Below are positions 1 to 8,430 of a DNA stretch of 64,000 nt, in pieces. A program made the position numbers and the translations under genes. Numbering within the stretch: the stretch's first letter is position 1; the number at the start of each line of letters is the position of its first letter. The notes beneath the pieces are model-generated. The model did not search any database. It was not told where the DNA came from and saw only the letters and a program-made list of their open reading frames with translations. The stretch is taken from assembly GCF_000002425.4 (NCBI RefSeq), contig NC_037263.1, positions 7,551,881-7,615,880 of the forward strand, in the 5' to 3' direction. Source of the DNA: Physcomitrium patens. Its lineage: Eukaryota; Streptophyta; Bryopsida; Funariales; Funariaceae.

Positions 1-528
1 CCCTCTTTGTGGAATTTTTATTAGAGGTTGTGGATTACTTTCCTCTAATTTATTTTTTTTAGATTTATTTGAATTGCCTATAGAAGAAAAGATTACGGAT
101 GCTACTCTTAGAGGAAGCAAGAATAGATTTGTAACTATTGTAGATCTTTATGAACTTGTCAATACTCTTAGAGTGGAAATTTCACGTATTTCTAACGTGA
201 ATCATGGAGGTACTATGCCTATGCCTATGGAAGAAGTTCAAAATCTACGACAAGAAGTTGTATAATTGAAGGAAGCAAGTAGATCGACATCATGACCAAA
301 TTGAGGGAATTTTGCTTCTACAAATATGACGGAAGCAAGGATTAGTATGCCTAAGAAGTTTGTTGGAACAAGATCAAAATTTTGAGGATTTTTGCAACAA
401 GTCAAGTTCTATCTAAGATTGTACCCTTTCCAATACCTTGATGGATTTACTCAAGTTGGATTCATTTGTAACTCCATTATAATTTGAATTTATTCTTAGA
501 AAGTATTTACAGCCACATTCAAAGAAAG
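1..528 (+). mobile_element. Ty3/gypsy fragment A: leader end and broken gag
   Basis: This is a left-truncated piece of a chromovirus-like retroelement running off the window edge. It opens with leader sequence containing a perfect 8-bp stem-loop (20-27 with 42-49) and continues into a gag frame. The gag text (IVDLYELVNTLRVEISRISN) is clearly shared with element C (from 11785) and element D (minus strand near 17900). The expected gag ATG reads ATA, and in-frame stops follow. The part matching the RFIG...WFSS region of other copies is mostly deleted near 465-500. Homology ends at 528, exactly where an inverted LTR terminus begins. It is a dead relic. Confidence 0.8.
20..49 (+). other. Leader stem-loop of element A (GGATTAC loop)
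   Basis: ATTAGAGG (20-27) pairs perfectly with CCTCTAAT (42-49) around a 14-nt loop containing GGATTAC. Equivalent stem-loops with different stem sequence but similar loops occur in the leaders of copies B, C and D. Confidence 0.6.
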
Positions 529-762
529 TGTCAAGGGTAAGAACATGATAAAGATAAATAAACAAGTGAGACTTTTTTCAAAGAAAGATGATAAAATAGA
601 AATAACTTGATATGTATATTAAGAAAGAAACTAGAATGGCTATTGCCAAAAGACAAGAAAAGTAGAGACCCTTGAAACTAAATTAGAAGCAAGAAAGGAA
701 TTGACAAGAGTGAAGAAGGCTTTATTCTTGTCTCTATATATACTATCTAACTAGAGGCTACG
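529..762 (-). repeat. Inverted partial LTR
   Basis: This stretch is the reverse complement of the downstream half of the element B LTR (1087-1323), with many substitutions. It starts at 529 with TGTCAAGG, the complement of the LTR end CCTTGACA, so the left edge is a true LTR terminus inserted into the gag of fragment A. The right edge is cut by the B LTR at 763. It is best read as the remnant of a minus-strand insertion that was later invaded by B. Confidence 0.8.
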
Positions 763-1323
763 TGTCACGAACATAATCGTGTAAGCTAGTAATTACATAT
801 ACAAATAAGTAGAAGTAAATAAAAGTAGGTAAAATTAAGTTAATTCTATAGTATTTAATATAAAAGCTTCCTAGAAGCTGCATAGACGCTGCTTTGACTT
901 CATAGGTGTCTTTAATTGACTTTTTGGATTAGAAACGTGGTCAACAAGTTGGCCATGTGCCACACATGTTGTTAGCTTGAAGATCAAGCTTACTATGTGG
1001 CCCACATGTAGAAGAACTTGCCTTGTAAGTCAAGGCATGTGTCCTACAAAGTCAACACATATTGGAGGTCCTATAGAACGTCATCACATAGCCCCTAGTT
1101 AGATAGTATATATAGAGACAAGAGTGAAGGCTTCTTCACTCTTGTCAACTCTTTTCTTGCTTCTAGTCTAGTTTCAAGGGTCTCTAGTTTTCTTGTCTTT
1201 TGGCAATAGCCATTCCAATTTCTCTTTCAATATATATACTTGTTTATATATATTTTGTTACCTCTCTTTGAGTGAAGGTTCACTTGTTTGAATTGTTTTT
1301 TCATCGAGTTCTTGTCCTTGACA
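763..1323 (+). repeat. 5' LTR of element B
   Basis: The limits are set by comparison with the two LTRs of element C (10994-11546 and 15815-16362). It starts TGTCACGA and ends CCTTGACA, about 561 bp. It contains a TATA box at 1107-1114, then a 13-bp perfect stem-loop (GACAAGAGTGAAG with CTTCACTCTTGTC, 4-nt loop). Confidence 0.85.
1107..1114 (+). promoter_or_regulatory. TATA box in the B LTR
   Basis: TATATATA at 1107-1114 predicts transcription starting about 30 bp downstream, near 1138. Both LTRs of element C keep a similar TATA run at the same place (near 11339 and 16154). In the D LTR this segment is deleted. Confidence 0.6.
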
Positions 1324-1325
1324 GA

Positions 1326-1336
1326 TTGACAAGAGT
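1326..1336 (+). other. Putative self-priming primer-binding site of B
   Basis: TTGACAAGAGT begins 2 nt after the LTR end and is an exact 11-nt complement of ACTCTTGTCAA at 1138-1148 in the LTR, where the transcript should start. This is the geometry known for the self-primed Tf1/sushi group. Copy D keeps the site exactly (18189-18199 on the minus strand), and C keeps it with two changes (11549-11559), also after a 2-nt gap. No primer test is possible from sequence alone. Confidence 0.6.
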
Positions 1337-1371
1337 ACACCTATAATATCAGAGCTTTTTCTAATCTTGAT

Positions 1372-1441
1372 TAAGAGTGGATTACCCCTTTTTCTTGATA
1401 AGATATAAGCATATTAGAAGTTACGGATTACCCTCTTCTAA
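1372..1441 (+). other. Leader stem-loops of element B
   Basis: Two stem-loops each present GGATTACC in the loop. The first is weak (AAGAG with CTTTT, one wobble). The second is perfect over 7 bp: TTAGAAG at 1414-1420 with CTTCTAA at 1435-1441, loop of 14 nt. They sit between the LTR and gag, where packaging or translation signals lie in retroelements. Confidence 0.5.
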
Positions 1442-1535
1442 AGTGATATTGTCTTTAGTATTTTCTTTGTTCTTAAGTCCTCTCTTCTATTTGTCTTGAG
1501 CGATATTAGACATCTTCTCTCTTCTAAGTATTATC

Positions 1536-2541
1536 ATGGCAGAACTTGTTGAAATGAAGAGTGCAATGGCACAAATGCAAGAGCAATTGAGGGAGTTAAT
1601 GCTTGCGATGCATCAAGTCAATTTACCACCACAAGGAGCAACAAGATTGGTAGGAAGTGAAGATATAGAAATGGTTGGAGCTACTTCAACATCTCTACCA
1701 AATCATATCCTTTTTCCTATGGTGGAACACCCTTCAAATGTTAGAGAAACAAGAATTGCCCTATCCGAGAAGTATGATGACACCAAATCCAAATTTCGAG
1801 GATTTATCAATCAAGTGCAACTTGAGATTGAACTTCAACTCCAAAGCTATCCAACTCTAAGATCGCAAGTTAGATTCATTGGTATGCTTCTTTCAAGTTC
1901 AGCACTATCGTGGTTTTCATCTTTTCTTGAACGACGAGATCCAATATTGGATAATCTAGAGGCTTTTTTGGCGGAGTTTGGATCCATGTATGGAGAACAT
2001 GATGCAATTCGTGTTGCAACCAATAAGATCCATATTTTATGACAAGGCAATTGATCAGTAATATTATATGCTTCACAATTTTGACAACTTGTAACTGATA
2101 TCAAGTGGGATGATGCAGCACTTATTAGCCAATTTCTCTACGGATTATAATATGAGGTAAAAAAATTAATGCTCAACTTAACTGATCCTCAAACATTGAG
2201 TCAAGCAATTGACTTTACTGTGAAGTGTGACAATCACCTTTTTGAATTCCGATCTGAGAACCGTACAAGTGCATCTCAACGTTACTATAATTCAATGGCA
2301 ACACCAACACCTATTCAACACATACATTCAGAAGTAGAGGATATGCAAATTAATGTAGTACGTTTCAAACCTCTTACTGAGCAAGAAAAGACTTGTCGTC
2401 GTCAAGAAGGATTATGTTTATATTGTGGAGAACCAAAGCACACTGCTCAACATTGTCCAAAAAAATGACGCAATCACAAAATGAGGAGTATGGCTGTGAA
2501 AGAAGACAATATGTCGGAAAATGAGTTTGTCCAGCTACAAT
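1536..2541 (+). pseudogene. gag of element B (broken)
   Basis: This is the capsid/nucleocapsid polyprotein. It opens with an ATG at 1536 followed by a coiled-coil-like, Met/Gln-rich start, then the gypsy-type capsid region (SKFRGFINQV ... FIGMLLSSSALSWFSS ... FLAEFGSMYGEHD). A CCHC zinc knuckle follows (C-x2-C-x4-H-x4-C, CLYCGEPKHTAQHC, about 2415-2456). In-frame stops lie at 2040 and 2466; copy C has CGA at the first site and CAA at the second, so both look like decayed CGA codons. The frame would otherwise run to TAG at about 2539-2541. The first 60 residues do not resemble the gag start of copies A, C and D, although the rest does. Confidence 0.85.
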
Positions 2542-5500
2542 AGTGACCGTGCGGCTGGAACCTTGCACAACATCTAGTAAAGGTCCTATTCTCTCCTCAG
2601 AGCCCTCTCCTTGTTTTACATTAAATATTATTTTAGGACCTAAACATTATAAAGTCTCTGCCTTGTTAGATTCAGGAGCCTCAGCGTCTTTTTTAGATGA
2701 AGAATTTACTAAAAGACATAGCATATCTTTAGTAAAGAAAACTAAACCTATTCACGTAGAAGTCATAGATGGTCGTCCATTGTCTTCTGGAGATATTACT
2801 CACAAAACCCTTTCTATAGAAGTAATAATCAATGGTCATAATAGTTTTGTAGTATTTAATATCATTAGATCTCCCTCTAATCCAATCATTTTAGGTTTAT
2901 CGTGGTTAGAAAAATACAATCCTCAAATAGATTGGACTTCCTGAACTCTTACTTTCTCTAAAAGTATAACTAACAGTGTAGTTAATCAAGTAGAGAGTCA
3001 TAAGTCCAGTTCAATTAAATCCGTATTTATAGGTGCAAAAGCTTTCTTGCATGCTGCTATGAAAGAATCACCATATATTATTTATGCCACACCCGTTTCT
3101 ACTCGTGAAAAGACTTCAAGTGGCATTCCAAGCCAATATCAAGAATTTCAAGATGTATTTGAAAAAAAGAATGCGGATACACTCCCGGAACATCGTCCCT
3201 ATGATTGCTCAATTGACCTTCAAGAAGGAGCACAACCGCCATTTGGACCAATCTACAGTTTATCACAAAATGAGTTGGTTGAACTCAAGGAGTATATTGA
3301 AGAAAATCTAGCCAAGAATTTCATATGCCATTCTAAATCTCCAGTAAGAGCTCCAATTCTATTTGTGAAGAAAAAAGATGGATCATTGTGGATGTGTGTT
3401 GATTATCGAGGACTCAACAAGATTACCATCAACAACAAGTATCTACTACCTTTAATATCTGGACTTCTTGATCAGCTGAATCAAGCTAAGATCTATACAA
3501 AAATAGATCTTTGAGGAGCATACAATCTAGTACGCATCAAAGAAGGAGATGAATGGAAGACTGCATTTCGAACTAGGTATGGACATTTTGAATACAACAT
3601 CATGCCTTTTGGACTTACAAATGCACCAGTAACTTTTCAACATCTAATGAATGATATTTTTTGAGAGTTTTTGGACGATTTTGTGGTATGTTATCTAGAC
3701 AACATCTTGATCTATTCTAAGAATCCAGAAAAACATGAACTTTATGTTCGTCGTATGTTACAAAAATTAAGAGATGCAGGACTCTATGCCAAGATAGAAA
3801 AGTGTGTGTTCCACACTACTCAAGTCGATTTCTTAGGTTACATCATTTCAAATGATGGACTTATGATGGATCCTAAGAAAGTTCAAACTATTATAGACTG
3901 GAAGATCCCAAAAATGGTAAGAGATGTTCAATATTTTTTGGGATTTGCCAACTACTATCGGATCTTCATCAAAGACTTCTCTCAAGTTGCAGCTCCACTT
4001 ACACGTTTGACTTGTAAAGACAAACTCCAATGGAATTAAGAAGCAGAAGTTTCTTTTGAATCTTTGAAGATAGCATTTGTTTCTGCACCAAACTTGTATC
4101 GTGTTGATTTTTCCAAAGCATTCTTTATAGAAACAGATGCATCGAACTTTGCTCTGGGTGTGGTTTTATCACAAATGGGAACAGATGACAAACTTCATCA
4201 AGTAGCCTTTCATTCAAGAAAATTCTCAGCAGCAAAAATCAATTATGAGATCCATGACAAAGAACTTCTTGCAATTGTGGATTCTTTTCAAGAATGGCAT
4301 CATTATCTAAAAGGCGCTTCTAGTCCAGTCACCGTGTATATGGATCACAAGAACCTCAAATATTTTATGTCAACACACGTATTAAATCATCACGAAGCTC
4401 GATGGAGCATGTCTTTATCAAGATTCGAGTTCATCATCACTTATCGGCCAGAAAAACAACAAGGTCTGTCTAATGCGTTGTCTAGACATTCTTATCTTGC
4501 ACCTAAAGAAGGAGATGCAGCTTTTGAGCAACAAAGAACGGTTCTCTTGAAGCCGGAGTAATTTCATCTTTGAGCAATAAAATCAACATTGACTGTTGAT
4601 TTAACTTTTCTAAAGCAAGTCCAGTTAAGTATGTCTTCAGACCCTCTTGTTCATGATATCAAGAATAATTCTTCTAAATCTTATGATCCCTCTAAGTTTG
4701 AATTCAAGAACAACCTACTCTATTTCGAAGGACGCCTATATTTTCTAGAAGGAAAAGCACATTTACGTGTTCTTTAAGCTCGTTACGACTTCCCAGCAGA
4801 ATGACATTTTGGATATAATAAGACTTTAGAATTGATATCTAAGGATTTTTGGTGGCCTCAAATGTGGAAGGCAGTTAAAGATTTTATACAATCATGTGAT
4901 GTTTGCTCAACATCAAAAACTCCTCGTCATCGACCTTTTGGACTTCTTCAGCCATTACCCATTCCAAAACAACCATGGTCTTTTGTTTCTATGGACTTCA
5001 TCACGGATCTTCCAATCTCAGGTTCTTATGACTCTATATTCATGATAGTAGATCGTTTTACCAAGATGGCACATTTTGTACCATGTACAAAATCTATCAC
5101 AGGTGAAGAAACAACTAAGCTCTTTCTTGACAATATCTATTGCTATCATGGATTATCCAAAGATATTATATCAAATAGGGGAACTCAATTTGTATCAAGA
5201 TTTTGGCGGACTCTTTTCAAGATTCTTAAAGTGGATATAAAACTATCTTTGACATTCCATCCTCAAACTGATGGACAAACGGAGCGTGTTAATCAAGTTT
5301 TGGAGCAATATTTAAGATGTACTATTAATTACCAACAAGATGATTGGACAACTCTTTTGCCATTGGCAGAATTTGCTTACAATAACACGGTACATTCTTC
5401 TATAAAACAAACACCTTTCTTTGTTAATTATGGTTATAATCCATGACTTGATACTTTTGACTTTTCAAAAGTTGATAATCCTGTTGCGAAAGATTTGGAA

Positions 5501-6037
5501 ATTCATTTATCAGAGCTACATGCAATGATGAAGGCGCAGTTAAAAGTGGCTCAAGAATAACAAAAGGTCAATGCGGATGTCTATCGAAAGGAACAACCAT
5601 CATTCATCTTGGGTGATAAGATATGACTACTTCGTCACAATATCAAGACCACTCGTCCTTGTGATAAATTGGACTATCGAAGGCTGGGACCATTTTCTAT
5701 TTGTGCACAAATCAATCCAGTTGCATATCGTTTACATCTACCGGAGTCAATGAAATTCCATCTAGTATTCCACATGTCTCTTCTTAAACCATACAAGACA
5801 GTGGACATACCAAGAAGATGACAAGCTCCACCTCCTCCTATAGGAGTGGACAATAATGAAGAATTTGAAGTAGAAGAAGTCTTAGATTCAAGACGGCGCC
5901 GAAATAAATTAGAATATCTTGTCTATTAGTGCGGATATGGTATTAATGAACGGACATGGGAGCCAATAAAGAATCTTGTAAATGTAGCAAAGGCATTGGT
6001 GGCTTTTCATCGACGACATCCATCACAATCAAGATGA
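2525..6037 (+). pseudogene. pol of element B: PR-RT-RH-IN-chromodomain (broken)
   Basis: One frame runs through all domains, broken by stops. The aspartic protease is near 2650-2930 (LLDSGASASFLDE). Reverse transcriptase is about 3200-3960, with the active-site box changed to YLDN near 3692-3703. RNase H is 4064-4540 (ETDASNFALG). Integrase has its HHCC finger around 4800-4920, core Asp in SMDFITD near 4992, and the glutamate region HPQTDGQTERVNQ. A GPY/F module follows near 5680-5800 (LGPFSICAQ ... VFHMSLLKPY). A chromodomain lies at 5861-6034 (VEEVLDSRRRRNKLEYLV ... TWEPIKNL). Stops include 3512, 3662, 4037, 4559, 4802, 5444, 5558, 5624, 5819 and 5927, mostly explicable as C-to-T or G-to-A changes. 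The stop ending the frame is at 6035-6037. Confidence 0.9.
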
Positions 6038-6131
6038 AAACCTTCTTTATAAAAGAAACAACATCTAGACAAGATAACATTCTACTTTCAATTCTTGTTT
6101 GTAGCTTCTTTGTAGTAGTGACGCTCAGGAG

Positions 6132-6554
6132 ATGGAGAACCAACAACCAGCGGATTCGACTCAAAAGCCTTCATTTTCTGACCTGTCGGACAAGACATTA
6201 CGATTGTCACAACCTTCAAGATGACACAATCGAGATGAAGATCTTCAAGAACGACATGTTCTTCCTCGAATAGATGGCGAGATACAACGCGTTTGGTATC
6301 ACGATTTGGTAAGGGACTCTCGATGTTTGGTGATTGTACTAGAAGTAGGAACAACTCCTGATGGTGTTCCAAATATTCTATTCAAAGGAAGTTACGAAGG
6401 CCTCAACAATGATCAAATAACTGGGTGGTCTTCCCGCCCTGGTATGGGACACTACCGATGGTTGAGAGGCCCTATCAATCATCTTCGAAGAGAACAAAGA
6501 TCAGAGTATGTGGCAAATATAATTTGTGGCATCATAGATTTCCTCAACATATGA
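6132..6554 (+). pseudogene. Extra 3' reading frame of element B (unknown)
   Basis: Starting 94 nt after the pol stop and in a different frame, an ATG opens a 140-codon frame beginning MENQQPADSTQ, with one internal stop (TGA near 6204). It runs to a TGA at 6552-6554. Recognisable stretches are EVGTTPDGVPNILFKGSYEG, MGHYRWLRGPINHLR and EYVANIICGI. The same frame, more decayed, occurs at the same place in element C (15352-15775), so it is an inherited part of the element. It shows no membrane segment or signal peptide, so it is not env-like. I do not recognise the family; a role in the element cycle is inference. Confidence 0.6.
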
Positions 6555-7689
6555 TGACCAATTGACTTATTTATTAATAAAAAAACACAATTGACTTATT
6601 TATTAATAATAAAAAAATAAAAAAATAAAAAAAAAAACCAAATTTATAATAGTCCAACTTATCACAAAGACTAGTGTCGTGTTGTAACACGACTATATAG
6701 TGAAAGATGATAACATGGATCTTATTATAGAAGAGGTAAGTTAAAAGAAAAAGTAGAAAAATATGGATAAAAGATAGGAAGGTAGTAAAACTTTTAATAG
6801 CAATGCTGCCTTTTTAGAAAGGTGACTTCTACTTACTTTGTAGGGCCATAAATAAGGCAAAAAAAGGTAGATTGTAAAAATAAATAGTATAGACATCTTA
6901 AAGAAGAAGTTAAGAGTTAATTCTAGTAAAAATTACTTAGAAAAACTAGATATTGATACCCGGAGAAGGCCGGGTATGAACTAGCATTGAAATCAGACCA
7001 TGGGGCACAAAACCGAGTCTCGACAACAAGTTTGGGACTCTTTGGCAAATCGAAGAGTGGGGTTTGATAGAAGACTGAATAGGCTTTTTATGAGCATTAA
7101 TTTTGAATGATTTGGAGTTGATATGACTTTGTAAGAGCTTTGCAAAGTCAAGATTTGTTTCGGATGACTTGGGTTTTATGAAATAAAATAGGGTTTACGT
7201 TTTGGTTGATTTTAAGAGTTTTGCAATAGATGTATAAGTGAAATTTTGTGGAATTATGATTTTAGTTGTGTTTAATATGTGTCGTGAATTTGAGCTTGAT
7301 CTAACAGTTGAATTGAGGGATATTGAGGTTTAAGTGGGTCAAAGTCTCAGAAAGTAGAATTTTAGGTCTAGTAGGGATTTTTGAGATTTCTTGCAATCTA
7401 TTGGTTGGATTGGAGTGAGACATACATGAGAGGATATTAGATTTGTTTTTCTATATGTATGAGAATTTTGAGATCAATCGAACGATGGAAAGAAGAGATA
7501 TTGGCTCTGTAAGATTGGCATTAAGATTGGAGATGGAGGCCCGAGCACATTTTTGAGGATTTCGTCAATTTGGTAACTCCAAAATTTATCAATTATTTTG
7601 TACTTATTTTTATCGTATTTTTTTAGAAGTGTGCAAAATTTGAGTTAAGATCAACGGTTTGTTCATTATTTATTGAGGTTTAAATCTGT
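6555..7689. other. Unclassified spacer between B and the G-rich array
   Basis: No gene is recognised. A 23-bp AT-rich motif is tandemly duplicated (6558-6580 and 6588-6610), followed by an A-rich run. At 6956-6977 there is a short perfect hairpin (ATACCCGG with CCGGGTAT). The segment 6960-7560 has a more even base mix and could be the end of another, unidentified repeat. Confidence 0.4.
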
Positions 7690-8115
7690 TATAGGAATTA
7701 TTAGAATTTGATGTAGGATTTAGGATTTGATTAGGGTTTGGATTAGGGTTTGGTTTAGGATTTGGTTAGGATTTTATTTAGGATTTAGGGTTTGTTTAGG
7801 ATTTAATATAGGGTTTAGGATTTTGTTAGGATTTGGTTTAAGATTTGATTAGGGTTTGGTTTAGGATTTAGGATTTGGATTAGGATTTGGTTTAGGATTT
7901 GGTTAGGATTTTATTTAGGATTTAGGATTTGATTAGGGTTTGATTTAGGGTTTAGGATTTGATAAGGGTTCGGTTTGGGATTTAGGATTTGAATTAGGGT
8001 TTGATTTAGGATTTGGTTAGGGTTTGATTTAGGATTTAGGATTTGGTTAGGATTTGATTTAGGGTTTAGGATTTGGATTAGGATTTGATTTAGGGTTTAG
8101 GATTTTATTGGGATT
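7690..8115 (+). repeat. Degenerate telomere-like TTTAGGG/TTTAGGAT array
   Basis: About 420 bp are built almost only from variants of TTTAGGG, TTAGGGTTTGG and TTTAGGATTTGG. Cytosine is nearly absent on this strand, giving extreme strand asymmetry. Units of roughly 13-27 bp recur irregularly. This fits an old interstitial telomere-derived or minisatellite array using the plant TTTAGGG motif. It sits between the broken ends of elements B and D. Confidence 0.75.
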
Positions 8116-8430
8116 TAAGATTCAAATAGTTTGGCCTAAATTTTGAATGAAATTCAATAGGATTTTAACTAGAATTAAATTAAGATTGAATTGAGATGTA
8201 TTTGAATGATATTTGTGTTCTTTCTAATGTTTCTTTAAAAATTCTTATTGTTTGTTTGATATTTCTTTGAGATTTTTTTGAATTTGATTAAGCTTGCTTA
8301 GCATTATTATAGTCTAATTAGAGAATTTTTAGTATTCTATTAGAATTAGGATTTTTTTATTGCAATTTCCATTCTTTCTTCCACAACTAGGTGCTCGGTG
8401 CATTCTCAAGTAAGACTTCATGTATTACGA
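8116..8430. other. AT-rich spacer
   Basis: Nothing recognisable here. It lies between the G-rich array and the broken 3' end of element D. Confidence 0.4.

Larger units (their letters stand above)
763..6554 (+). mobile_element. Ty3/gypsy chromovirus B, 3' LTR missing
   Basis: This is a long, decayed LTR retrotransposon. In order it has a 5' LTR (763-1323), a putative self-priming site (1326-1336), a structured leader, gag (1536 to about 2541), and pol with protease, reverse transcriptase, RNase H, integrase, GPY/F module and chromodomain (about 2525-6037). An extra downstream reading frame follows (6132-6554). Pol lies one frame back (-1) from gag. The reverse-transcriptase text ([20 protein letters not shown]) resembles fungal and Tcn1-like chromoviruses more than seed-plant CRM, Tekay or Reina types. 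No 3' LTR follows; similarity to element C stops right after the last frame. About a dozen in-frame stops make it inactive. Confidence 0.9.

Noticed and set aside
1343..1355. TAATATCAGAGCT resembling the usual tRNA-iMet primer site (TGGTATCAGAG)
   Set aside because: It lies 20 nt beyond the LTR end, lacks the leading TGG, and is not conserved in copies C and D, unlike the 11-nt site at 1326-1336.
2457..2468. A-AAA-AAA slippery heptamer directly before a gag stop, with the pol frame at -1
   Set aside because: Copy C reads AAG AAG CAA at the same place and stays open, so the B stop looks like a decayed CGA codon and the slippery run is probably accidental. The true gag end is about 2541.
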